From NCBI GenBank assembly GCA_020831465.1, contig JAFIGI010000061.1:1-41812 (forward strand): a stretch of 41,812 bases of DNA. Direction: 5' to 3'. Position 1 is the first letter of the stretch, and every line of letters starts with the position of its first letter. Under the pieces are notes generated by a model. It searched no databases, was not told the DNA's origin, and saw only the letters and a program-made list of their open reading frames with translations. Shown here one piece after another: positions 34,573-41,812 of this stretch. A program made the position numbers and the translations under genes. This stretch comes from Chlamydiales bacterium (GTDB taxonomy: Bacteria; Chlamydiota; Chlamydiia; Chlamydiales; JAAKFR01).

Positions 34573-34821
34573 TTAAAACATTTTTCTGTTAGCACGTTGA
34601 ATCACTTTTTGGAGGGCTAAATACCCATGTAAAAGCGTCTGCGTCTGATCGAAGCTCTTCTTATCTTCTCCTTGGCGGAGCAAAGTCTTCAATTGCAAAA
34701 TCCGCTCCTCGATCTGCTCTTTGATCGCGCGCAATTTTCCCGGATCTTTCAAGTCATCTTCCAAATCAAATGAATAATCAGCGACCTTCTTCTTTTTCTT
34801 ATCGCTTTCCATTCCAAACAT
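34573..34821 (-). CDS. cdsE: Needle co-chaperone CdsE-like
   Basis: An 82-residue basic protein (first residues MFGMESDKKKKKVADYSFDL) in the CT665 position. The C-terminal two thirds form a helical hairpin (AIKEQIEERILQLKTLLRQG and QTQTLLHGYLALQKVIQRANRK), the form of PscE/YscE-type needle co-chaperones. Eleven bases separate it from cdsF. Confidence 0.82.
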   Translation of the reverse strand: MFGMESDKKKKKVADYSFDLEDDLKDPGKLRAIKEQIEERILQLKTLLRQGEDKKSFDQTQTLLHGYLALQKVIQRANRKMF

Positions 34822-34845
34822 ATTTTTTCCTCTTCGTTTGCCCTT

Positions 34846-36804
34846 TTACCTATTGTAATCGAGCTTATATTTCACACCATCTTTTTCAAAAAAAATTGTA
34901 TGGGGTTGAATGCTCGTAATTGTCATTCCGTCAATTTTATCGCCTCTGGCTAAAATACGCCCATTAATCACTACATTGATGTTGACATCTCCATGCTTCG
35001 AAAACCCTGTGACGCGGTATCTGCCAGGAAAGCGTTGGTTCAAGTCGATCACTCCTACTTCGGGAGTGACGGCGACAACAAAGTTCTTTATGGAACGTAT
35101 GCCCGGAATTTCATCAAATGAATCGACTAGGCTTTCGTATTCATAAACTTGGGTTGCTCCGATGTAACCTGTCAAGACCAGCTCTCCGGTTGAGAATGCA
35201 ACGCTTACGGCTCCGAAACCATGCTGGATCAGATGAGCCGTCACTTCATCGATAATCTGCTGTTCGACAACGACACGGTTTTGCAAGCGCGCGATATAGG
35301 GAAAATTGACATTCAGGTAGTCGATTAGGTCTACAGCTTGTCGTTCGGTTTTCAAATAGCCTGAAATGACAAAAACCCCCGGTTCGGGTGAATGCATGCT
35401 CACCCCTTTGAATTCGGGCATTTTTGAAAGCAGAATATTCATCTCCTGCCAGACCGCTTCATCATTGACAATGTTATTTTCGACTACACGGATGAATGTC
35501 AACCCCTTGATTTTGTAGAGAAGCTCACTCATCTCAACAGCCGTTCTCACATGCCCCATCAGAAAAAGTTTTTCACTCGTAATATTATAGGTATAGCGCA
35601 CCCCGGGATAGTCTTTTAGGATAGCTTGAATTTCCTCATGATAATCTATCTTTTCGGTTACCACTTCTTCTGTTTGCAGCAAGGAGACCATGCCGATCCC
35701 AAAAAGAACGGCCAAACCGGCAACAAATAGGGCGAGGACAAGGGAACCCGTTGCGGCTGTTCGACGCGGCTTTTTAGCTGCAGGGAGAACGACCTTCTCT
35801 TCCTCGCCCTCCTCTTCAGGGACTTTTTCCTCTTCTTCCGGCGGGGCTTCGAAGATCGGCGCCACGATCGTTTCGGACGGGGCCTCTCGATCAATTAAAA
35901 GAAAGGCCGAAGTCCCAAGTGCGATAACTGCATTCGCTGTAAGTTTTTTAGGGGAAAGGATCCTCTCCTTATCAACCACAACTCCGTTTCGGCTTCCTAA
36001 ATCCTCAATCAAGATCCCCCCCTCCTTATTGACAGAGAGGCGGGCATGTTCTCTTGAAACACTTAAATCATTGAAAATCAAATCGCAGGTTGCAGGGTCA
36101 GTTCCGATCAAATATTCACGGTCAAGATCAAGGGCAAATTCGGCGCCTGTATTTGGACCCGCGATCACCTTAATCAGATAACGGGTGGTGGGGGTAAGGT
36201 CGATAGTCGGCGCAAACTCTTCCGAGCCTTCTGCTTCACGAAAAATCTCCTCTCGGAGCAACTCATCTTCTTCTTCGCCTTCCTCTTCTTCTATCGGCGT
36301 TAAGGAAGGCTCTTCTTCAGGTTTCTCTTCCTCCTCATCAGAGGAGCTCTCCTCCTCCTTGACCGGGTGAATTTCTTCAGGAGTCTCTTCAGGAGCTTCA
36401 TCTTCGTGATCAAGCTTCTCTTCTTCCTCTTCTTGGAAATCCCCTAAGAATGATTCTTCAGATTCAAATGCATATTCAGGTTCAAAAGCGTATGTGGGCG
36501 GAGCCCCTTCGGGGTAAAAGTGGAAAACGGTCCCCCCGATCGTAACTTTATCCCCCTCCTGTAGAAGCTTCGGACCTGAAAAAAGTTGATCGTTGATAAG
36601 GACGGGATTAACATCACTCAGGTTCTCAATTACATAGCCCTCAGGAGTTTTGCGGCAGATAAGATGCCTACGCGACACTTTCGGGTCTTCAATGACAAGC
36701 GTCACTTGCTCCGGATCGCGGCCAATGGTCCATTCTTCGCCTATATCGAGAGAAAGGATTAATCCCTTCAAAACTCCTTCTTCGGCGATGAATTCAGCGC
36801 TCAT
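34846..36804 (-). CDS. cdsD: Double-FHA inner-ring protein CdsD (SctD)
   Basis: Inner-membrane ring protein of the injectisome, 652 residues (shorter than the roughly 830 I recall for CT664). FHA domain 1 is at about 10-100 (TIGRDPEQ, SRRH, then NPVLIND). A very acidic Glu-rich linker follows at about 105-200. FHA domain 2 is at about 208-305 (YLIGTDPATCDLIFNDLSVS, then REHA and DLGSRNG, the complete phosphothreonine-binding set). A second acidic linker, one membrane helix at about 352-376, and a periplasmic BON/ring-building region to the end complete it. Chlamydial CdsD is a reported target of the kinase PknD. Pkn5 is in the same operon here. Confidence 0.93.
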   Translation of the reverse strand: MSAEFIAEEGVLKGLILSLDIGEEWTIGRDPEQVTLVIEDPKVSRRHLICRKTPEGYVIENLSDVNPVLINDQLFSGPKLLQEGDKVTIGGTVFHFYPEGAPPTYAFEPEYAFESEESFLGDFQEEEEEKLDHEDEAPEETPEEIHPVKEEESSSDEEEEKPEEEPSLTPIEEEEGEEEDELLREEIFREAEGSEEFAPTIDLTPTTRYLIKVIAGPNTGAEFALDLDREYLIGTDPATCDLIFNDLSVSREHARLSVNKEGGILIEDLGSRNGVVVDKERILSPKKLTANAVIALGTSAFLLIDREAPSETIVAPIFEAPPEEEEKVPEEEGEEEKVVLPAAKKPRRTAATGSLVLALFVAGLAVLFGIGMVSLLQTEEVVTEKIDYHEEIQAILKDYPGVRYTYNITSEKLFLMGHVRTAVEMSELLYKIKGLTFIRVVENNIVNDEAVWQEMNILLSKMPEFKGVSMHSPEPGVFVISGYLKTERQAVDLIDYLNVNFPYIARLQNRVVVEQQIIDEVTAHLIQHGFGAVSVAFSTGELVLTGYIGATQVYEYESLVDSFDEIPGIRSIKNFVVAVTPEVGVIDLNQRFPGRYRVTGFSKHGDVNINVVINGRILARGDKIDGMTITSIQPHTIFFEKDGVKYKLDYNR

Positions 36805-36822
36805 GCTCTATTACCTAAACAA

Positions 36823-37221
36823 TTAATCGTTATGTTGTTCAATAAAATCGGTTGTCTCAGTTTTCCACGCATCCGCATAGTTCGCAAAATCTTCCAGGTA
36901 ATCATGAAAATCTCTATAGTTTAATTGCCGGGGCAGGAATGTCAGAAATGTGATCTTATTCCCTTCTTTGTTTAGTCCAAGGATGCCGCCTCCGGTTTCC
37001 CGCCCGAAAAGATTAGCGATCATCGTTTTTAGCAAAAAATCCTCCTTATTCTCTTCGGGCACGGGAGCCAGGACCGTAAACAACGAAATGCCTAACTCCG
37101 GATTTTCCCTCAAGGAGATATGCAAATCGGGTTCGAGGAAGAGGGTATATGAGCCGTCGTCATTCGCGGCTAGGGGCTCTCCCAAATCGGTGTTCAGTTG
37201 TTCAACGAATTGCTTAAGCAA
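36823..37221 (-). CDS. scc4: Type III secretion chaperone Scc4-like
   Basis: A 132-residue acidic protein with the class I (CesT/SycE-like) chaperone pattern: an N-terminal helix (LKQFVEQLNTDLGE), strands (GSYTLFLEPDLHISL), then LKTMIANLFGRETGGGILGLN and a C-terminal helix. Length and position match CT663/Scc4, which with Scc1 escorts CopN and has also been reported to bind RNA polymerase. The start codon is TTG, with AGGGG five bases upstream. It is the first gene of the operon, and the promoter should lie in the 72 bases shared with the YidD-like gene. Confidence 0.8.
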   Translation of the reverse strand: MLKQFVEQLNTDLGEPLAANDDGSYTLFLEPDLHISLRENPELGISLFTVLAPVPEENKEDFLLKTMIANLFGRETGGGILGLNKEGNKITFLTFLPRQLNYRDFHDYLEDFANYADAWKTETTDFIEQHND

Positions 37222-37293
37222 TTTTCCCCTTGCAAAAACTTTTCACCTTCATTATTTATTTTTGTTGATCTGAACATAATCGTCCAATGAATT

Positions 37294-37692
37294 ATGAAGT
37301 TGATAATTTCGCTCTTAACCTGTTCTTTATTTTTCTTCCCATTAAACGGAAATTACAATGAATCTTTTTCCGAACCATGGGGAATAGATTCCGAAATAGC
37401 TTACACAAAGATAGAAAAGACGCAAGCTCAAAAACCTAGAACCTATGCGACCAGGAGCCTTTGTAAAGCGATGATTCGTTTTTTTCAGGACTACATTTCC
37501 CCCATCGACGGTCCGCGTAGCAGCTTCTACCCGACCAGTTCACAGTATGCTCTTGAGGCGATTCAGAAGTACGGCGTTTTCAGAGGGATTTCAATGGGTT
37601 GCGATCGATTGATGCGTGAAAACAGTGAATCGTGGGTTTACGATCGTACTGACAGATACGGCATCGAACGCAAGCTCGACCCTGTCCGTTAG
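37294..37692 (+). CDS. YidD-like protein with signal peptide and lost cysteines
   Basis: A 132-residue protein. An N-terminal signal (MKLIISLLTCSLFFFPLNG) and a 35-residue linker precede a YidD-type domain at about 58-132 (MIRFFQDYISPIDGPRSSFYP, then SSQYALEAIQKYGVFRG). YidD proteins normally read GPRCRFYPTCSQYA without a cleavable signal; here both cysteines are serine (S76, S82), and the closing Cys-x-Pro-PGG-DPVP part is reduced to LDPVR. YidD helps membrane protein insertion and is usually beside yidC/rnpA; here it is alone. Its stop overlaps the SulP stop by four bases. Function uncertain, probably exported. Confidence 0.75.
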   Translation: MKLIISLLTCSLFFFPLNGNYNESFSEPWGIDSEIAYTKIEKTQAQKPRTYATRSLCKAMIRFFQDYISPIDGPRSSFYPTSSQYALEAIQKYGVFRGISMGCDRLMRENSESWVYDRTDRYGIERKLDPVR

Positions 37693-39467
37693 ATAGATTC
37701 TTTCGCTAGCTTGTAGGCGCTGCGGGTCGGCTCGCTCGGAAGCTGCTCATTTGCGCGAAAAACATTCTCTTCCCCGATTTTGCGCAAGAGTCCGGACTCC
37801 TCTAAAACTTTCCATACCTCATCGGAGACGCCACTCAGGATCAATTTTCTCCCTGTCCCGTTTAGGTAGCTTAGGACTTGTCTAAGCGCGAGACAAATGG
37901 AGGCATCGATATAGCGCGTATTGAGGAGCTGAAGGATCACAACTTTAATCTCCTCGTCTTCCGAAATATTGCGCAGTTTGGTCTGAAGTAGATCTGCAGC
38001 TCCGAAAAACAATTCCCCTTCGGCTTGGACAATGCAGATACGAGGGTCGGGTCGCTCCTCTTCAGCCTCGAGCGGGCGCAGCTTTCCCACGTTATTAAAG
38101 GCATACTCAACGAGGAAAGGGACGGCAGCCCTTTTTAAATAGAGGACGATCGAAAGGGCGACGCCGATGTAAAGAGCGATATCGAGGGTGAAGAATATGC
38201 TAGATGCCAAAGTGGCAAGAAGAGCAAAAGCATCCCCGCGTGTCGCGCGCAGGCAGATAAAAAAGTGTTTTAAATTCAACATTGTGTAGGCTGTGAAAAT
38301 CATGAGCGCGCTCAGTGCGGCGATCGGAATTTTATTCACAAGAAACCCCAGCGTGGCGACAAAGAGAAAGACAAAAGCGCCACTAATCATTGCGGAAAAA
38401 CGGCTATGGGCTCCAGCAGCTTTGTTTAGAGCGCTTCTTGAAAAGCTTCCCGAGCTTGGCATCGCACTAAAAAAAGCGGAGAGAAAATTGCTGATCCCAA
38501 GGCCGTAGATCTCCTGATTGTCGTTATAAGGTGGCTCCTTCGAGCTGGTGTAGTGGCGTCCGAGGGAGGTGGCCTCAATAACGCTTAAAAGGGCGATCGC
38601 CAAGGCAAGGGGAATGATATTTGCCAAAAGACGGAATTCAAAATAGGGAGCGGCGAATCTAGGGAAGTCCTGGAAAACCGGACCAAGGTCTTGTACCAAG
38701 GTAACACGTTCAATTGCTTCTCCGTGTGCGACCTCGAAAGCGCTTTTGGCGTTTTCCGGCGCGAGATTAAAAAGTGCGACGAAGCTTCCCGCCAAGATGA
38801 AGACGATTGCAGCCCCGGGAATTTTTTGTGAGAGGCGATAGAGAAAGATCAAGACGAACAAACAGCCGATAGAGAGCAATGTGGTTGGAATATGAAGATG
38901 ATACAGTTGCCCAATCAGCAGCCAGGCTTTGTTATAGATCGGATGGTAGCCCTCAAATTCTTTTATTCCAAAAAAGGGAAAGAGCTGTGTAACTGCGATT
39001 GCCAAAGCGGCTCCTGCGATATATCCGATAATCACTGAGCGGCTTATGAATTGTGTCAACCTTCCAAGTCGCAAAAGCCCGGCAAGAACCTGGAATACTC
39101 CGATCAACAAAACAATTTCGACGACTATATTTTTGGCCAGAATATCGCGCTCAAGCCCCCAGATGCCGGGGTAGTAGGTATGGAGGATTTCCGATGTCCC
39201 CGACTGTATGAGAATCGCGATAATGTTTGTTGTGCCAGAGACAAGGAATCGGGACTGGCCGAATGCGGCTGTAAATATCGTTCCAAAAACAACAGACCAA
39301 ACTCCCATTGAGGTCGGAAGTCCGGCCAAAAAGGCATAGGCCATCGCTTGGGGTAGAGCCATCAGCCCAACTGAAAGCGCGGCGACACAGTCACCTCTTA
39401 AAAATTTAAATTGATATCCTTTTAGATCATTCCAAAACGGGTAGGGATCGATGGCTTGAATCGTCAT
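37689..39467 (-). CDS. SulP-family anion transporter with STAS domain
   Basis: A 592-residue inner-membrane transporter from ATG 39467 (TTG 39476 possible). The N-terminal part has the SulP pattern (GDCVAALSVGLMALPQAMAYAFLAGLPT), about a dozen hydrophobic segments, and the family segment GLGISNFLSAFFSAMPSSGSFSRSALN near 325-350. The cytoplasmic STAS domain lies at about 475-580 (RICIVQAEGELFFGAADLL, then LNTRYIDASICLALRQVL). The substrate may be sulfate, bicarbonate or another anion. GGGAA just upstream of 39467 may act as ribosome site. Divergent from der, 53 bases apart. Confidence 0.9.
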   Translation of the reverse strand: MTIQAIDPYPFWNDLKGYQFKFLRGDCVAALSVGLMALPQAMAYAFLAGLPTSMGVWSVVFGTIFTAAFGQSRFLVSGTTNIIAILIQSGTSEILHTYYPGIWGLERDILAKNIVVEIVLLIGVFQVLAGLLRLGRLTQFISRSVIIGYIAGAALAIAVTQLFPFFGIKEFEGYHPIYNKAWLLIGQLYHLHIPTTLLSIGCLFVLIFLYRLSQKIPGAAIVFILAGSFVALFNLAPENAKSAFEVAHGEAIERVTLVQDLGPVFQDFPRFAAPYFEFRLLANIIPLALAIALLSVIEATSLGRHYTSSKEPPYNDNQEIYGLGISNFLSAFFSAMPSSGSFSRSALNKAAGAHSRFSAMISGAFVFLFVATLGFLVNKIPIAALSALMIFTAYTMLNLKHFFICLRATRGDAFALLATLASSIFFTLDIALYIGVALSIVLYLKRAAVPFLVEYAFNNVGKLRPLEAEEERPDPRICIVQAEGELFFGAADLLQTKLRNISEDEEIKVVILQLLNTRYIDASICLALRQVLSYLNGTGRKLILSGVSDEVWKVLEESGLLRKIGEENVFRANEQLPSEPTRSAYKLAKESI

Positions 39468-39520
39468 ATTTCCCAATTAATACGGTTTTTATTATACTTT
39501 TTCAACTTAGGGATAGGTTT

Positions 39521-40825
39521 ATGCATAAATTAGCAATAGTCGGCAGGCCGAATGTTGGAAAATCGGCCCTTTTTAACCGCATCTGCGATAAACGGATCGC
39601 GATCGTAGACGAGGCGGAAGGAATTACGCGCGACCGCCTCTATGCGGAAGCGGATTGGTTTGGAAGGCCCTTTGAAGTGATCGACACCGGGGGAATCGAT
39701 CCCCGTTCTCCCGATCAATTCAGCGATGAGATCAGGCGCCAGGCCCAAATCGCCATTTTAGAAGCCGACACTTTGGTGATGGTTGTCGATTCACGAGTCG
39801 GGATTACCGAACTCGATGAAGAACTTGCGAGAGAGCTTCTGAAAACCGGAAAGCCCTTGACCCTAGCCGTGAATAAAATCGACCACCGAGCGCATGAAGA
39901 GCGTGTCTATCCCTTTTACGCTCTTGGAATCGCGAAGGTTATTGGTGTTTCCGCGATCCAGGGATATCAGATTGCCGAGCTTCTGGAGTTGGCATGGGAT
40001 GGGTTTACTCCTAGGGACGATCAGACGCTACATCACGGAATCCGTCTTTCACTTATTGGGCGCGCAAACACCGGGAAATCCACTCTGGTGAACGCCCTCT
40101 TAAACGAGGAGAGATGCGTGGTCAGTCCTCTAGCGGGCACCACACGCGACAGCATCGATATCCCGATCACCGTTGATGATCAGGACTATACGTTGATCGA
40201 TACTGCTGGAATCCGTCGGAAAAAAGCAGAGTATGAGGTGGTGGAAAAATACGCCGCCATGCGGACCGAGCGGGCCATCGAACGCTCCGATGTCTGCCTG
40301 CTGGTCTTCGACGTCCAAGAAGGAATGACGTCGCAGGAAAAACGGATTGTCCAACAGATCGAAAAGGCAGGAAAGAGCTGCATCGTCCTGATGAACAAGT
40401 GGGATCTGGTAGAAGGTTTTCGTATGGAACACTGCCTCCAAGCCCTCTATCAAGAGTCGCCCTTTTTAAGCCATTGCCCCGTCCTCTTTATTTCTGCTAA
40501 AGCGAAGCGGAACCTAAACAAGATCTTTCCCGAAGTCAAGCGGGTTTACGAAGCCTCTAAGACCCGAATCTCCACCCATCAGCTTAACACTTTCGTAGAA
40601 AGGGCGATGCAGATTAACCATCCGCCCATGCTCAACGGCAAACGTCTGCGGGTCTACTACATGACCCAGGTCGACGTCCAGCCTCCCCGTTTTATTTTGT
40701 TTGTTAACAACCCCTCTTTGATGTCTGAAACGTATAAACGCTACTTAATCAACCAATTTCGCAAAAAATATACCTATGCGGGCACTCCGCTGCAGCTTCA
40801 CCTACGCGGTAAGTCTTCATCTTGA
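39521..40825 (+). CDS. der: Ribosome assembly GTPase Der (EngA)
   Basis: Double-GTPase essential for 50S subunit maturation. It has 434 residues. G domain 1 starts with GRPNVGKSALFNR (8-20), DTGGID and NKID; G domain 2 has GRANTGKSTLVN (near 182), DTAGIRRK and NKWD. The C-terminal KH-like domain (about 350-434) ends in YAGTPLQLHLRGKSSS, the typical Der ending. The P-loop of domain 2 reads ANTGKS instead of the usual PNVGKS. A purine-rich AGGGATAGG lies before the ATG. Confidence 0.96.
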   Translation: MHKLAIVGRPNVGKSALFNRICDKRIAIVDEAEGITRDRLYAEADWFGRPFEVIDTGGIDPRSPDQFSDEIRRQAQIAILEADTLVMVVDSRVGITELDEELARELLKTGKPLTLAVNKIDHRAHEERVYPFYALGIAKVIGVSAIQGYQIAELLELAWDGFTPRDDQTLHHGIRLSLIGRANTGKSTLVNALLNEERCVVSPLAGTTRDSIDIPITVDDQDYTLIDTAGIRRKKAEYEVVEKYAAMRTERAIERSDVCLLVFDVQEGMTSQEKRIVQQIEKAGKSCIVLMNKWDLVEGFRMEHCLQALYQESPFLSHCPVLFISAKAKRNLNKIFPEVKRVYEASKTRISTHQLNTFVERAMQINHPPMLNGKRLRVYYMTQVDVQPPRFILFVNNPSLMSETYKRYLINQFRKKYTYAGTPLQLHLRGKSSS

Positions 40826-40849
40826 AAAGGCTTTGGGAGCGTTACTCTT

Positions 40850-40918
40850 GACAAATTGAATTTTTCTCTTTATTTAATTGTAAAACTTTTTTTTGCCAAC
40901 GCAAACTAGAATAAGGAG
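40850..40918 (+). promoter_or_regulatory. Promoter and ribosome site of the autotransporter-like gene
   Basis: A consensus TTGACA (40850-40855) is followed by TTTAAT (40875-40880, 19-base gap) or TATTTA (40873-40878, 17-base gap). AAGGAG (40913-40918) lies six bases before the ATG. This is the best -35 box seen in the window. Confidence 0.5.
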
Positions 40919-40924
40919 CTATTC

Positions 40925-41692
40925 ATGAAAGCGCTGTGCATTTTTTTATCGGCTCTCAGCTTGAGTCTTCCCTCTTACGGAGTCATTTTCATAGTGCCCA
41001 GTGGGGAGACGGAAACAACACCAATTGAGCTTTTGAACGAGGGCGACCTGGCACTGATCGAAAAAGGAGGCACACTCTCTACAGGCGGTGATACAGCCGT
41101 CACAATGCAGGAGGACAACCAAAGAACGCGCAACAGAGGGACGATCGAGACTACAGGAGATAATGCCTTCGGGATTCGCAACGTAGTCGGGGATGATGTT
41201 GTGATCACAAATAGTGGGACGATCACGACTCAAGGAGATTTCTCTGCTGGCATTGCAAATCAGGGAGGCAATAATGTCTTAATCACAAATAGCGGCACGA
41301 TTTCTACTCAAGGACTTGAGGCCAGTGGAATTTTTACCAACGGCCCCAACACCCATATCGTCAACTCGGGTAGAATCAGGGCTGCTGACGGCTTTGCTAT
41401 CCAGTCGGAAGGATTCAATCCAACTCTTACGCTCCTTCGAGGCTCAAATTTGCAGGGGCCTGTCGGGATTTTCTCGGATTTCCTCACACTCAATGTAGAA
41501 ACGGGACTCAATCTCCTTCTCACTCTTACGCCTGACAGCGATGGATTCAGCCCCTTCCAAATTGACGCGCCCTTTGTCCAAGTTGGCAATACGATTGTTG
41601 TGATCGACCCGACAGGGTTCGTCCTGCAAGCCAACGTGATCGCTGACCTTTCTGATACAGTTCTGAGCAACATTTATAGTCAAATAGATTGA
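40925..41692 (+). pseudogene. Autotransporter-like passenger, cut by the IS
   Basis: A 255-residue frame with a signal peptide (MKALCIFLSALSLSLPSYG). Residues about 70-150 hold three to four repeats of about 25 residues built on NSGTI-T-G---GI, the beta-helix repeat of autotransporter passengers. The region near 230 (VIDPTGFVLQANVIADLSDTV) resembles the linker that precedes the membrane barrel in autotransporters. There the frame enters the IS: codon 250 onward (IYSQID and the stop) is IS sequence starting at 41672. No barrel domain is encoded, so the protein would be a secreted-to-periplasm fragment. Likely a surface protein disrupted by insertion; the missing barrel should lie beyond the IS copy. 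Confidence 0.75.
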
Positions 41693-41812
41693 ATTTTTTA
41701 CTTCATGCGCGTATTCTTACTGCATGACTTATTCAACTGACCTACGAGAGAAAGTACTACAATTTGTAGAAAAATGTGGTTCGATTACAGAAGCGGCTCG
41801 TGTATTTGGAAT
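41672..41812 (+). mobile_element. IS630-type element, 5' end (partial)
   Basis: Exact reverse complement of bases 1-141. The IS edge is at or near 41672, inside the reading frame of the autotransporter-like gene. The element reads rightward out of the window, opposite to the copy at the left end. Confidence 0.85.
41724..41812 (+). CDS. IS630-type transposase, N-terminal fragment
   Basis: ATG at 41724 opens the same 29-codon helix-turn-helix fragment as at the left end (MTYSTDLREKVL, then EAARVFG), running off the window. The catalytic DDE domain is not in view. Confidence 0.8.
   Translation, partial: MTYSTDLREKVLQFVEKCGSITEAARVFG

Noticed and set aside
35690-36181. 163-codon plus-strand Ser/Arg-rich frame inside cdsD
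   Set aside because: Antisense of acidic Glu-rich linkers and FHA 2; composition follows from that.
41060-41380. CRISPR-like repetition
   Set aside because: The repetition is coding, about 75 bases per unit and imperfect, reflecting protein repeats; no spaced identical repeats occur anywhere in the window.
40925-41692. Polymorphic membrane protein (Pmp) of Chlamydia
   Set aside because: No GGAI or FxxN repeats are visible; the repeats are of the general NSGTI autotransporter type.
1-41812. Composite transposon bounded by the two IS630 ends
   Set aside because: The interior is conserved core chromosome (ribosomal, suf and T3SS genes), so transfer as one unit is unlikely; the ends are better explained as contig breaks at a repeat.

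Overview
This is a chromosomal contig from a member of the phylum Chlamydiae, most likely a Chlamydia-related lineage outside Chlamydiaceae. The strongest evidence is gene order. Read leftward, 37.2 kb to 0.9 kb follows the C. trachomatis order CT663 to CT687: type III secretion operon (CT663-CT674), mcsB/mcsA/frr/pyrH/tsf/rpsB (CT675-CT680), giant PBP2 (CT682), a TPR protein (CT683) and sufBCDS (CT684-CT687). That correspondence is from memory of the gene order; no search was run. Extra genes interrupt the backbone, as expected for an amoeba- or arthropod-associated relative with a larger genome.

Layout: 1-141 is an outward-facing fragment of an IS630-type insertion sequence, followed by a gene-poor stretch with a structured palindromic element. 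877-5370 is the sufBCDS operon (Fe-S cluster assembly, minus strand). 5.4-11.0 kb is an accessory block: a Phd/VapC-type toxin-antitoxin pair, a CNNM/CorC-type CBS membrane protein, a Wza-like export lipoprotein and a Wzz/Wzc-like chain-length protein whose kinase domain has lost its P-loop. 10.95-15.4 kb carries the TPR protein and PBP2. At 15.5-16.4 kb, where ompA (CT681) lies in Chlamydia, there is instead an AT-rich ankyrin-like gene. 16.5-21.7 kb holds tRNA-Gly, rpsB-tsf-pyrH-frr, tRNA-Glu, tRNA-Lys and mcsA-mcsB. 21.7-25.4 kb inserts an alanine/Na+ symporter, an MFS exporter and a lipoprotein. 25.4-37.2 kb is the type III secretion operon. 37.3-41.7 kb holds a divergent YidD-like protein, a SulP transporter, the GTPase Der and an autotransporter-like passenger gene whose end is cut by a second IS630 copy running off the window.

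How the parts work together: the T3SS block encodes the basal body (CdsD, CdsC), needle CdsF with partners CdsE/CdsG, ATPase CdsN with stalk CdsO, CdsP, C-ring CdsQ and chaperone Scc4. A Ser/Thr kinase is embedded in it next to a double-FHA protein, which suggests phospho-signalling on the apparatus. PBP2 and the TPR protein serve the envelope; the export/chain-length pair may add a surface glycan system, although no glycosyltransferase is in view.

Most notable: (1) Pkn5 is an intact kinase fused to a degenerate SpoIIE/PP2C-like domain; (2) McsB has lost essentially all phosphagen-kinase catalytic residues; (3) the Wzc-like kinase domain is also degenerate; (4) the toxin ribosome site sits inside a long perfect-type hairpin; (5) both window ends are identical inverted 141-bp IS630 ends, one of which truncates an autotransporter gene.
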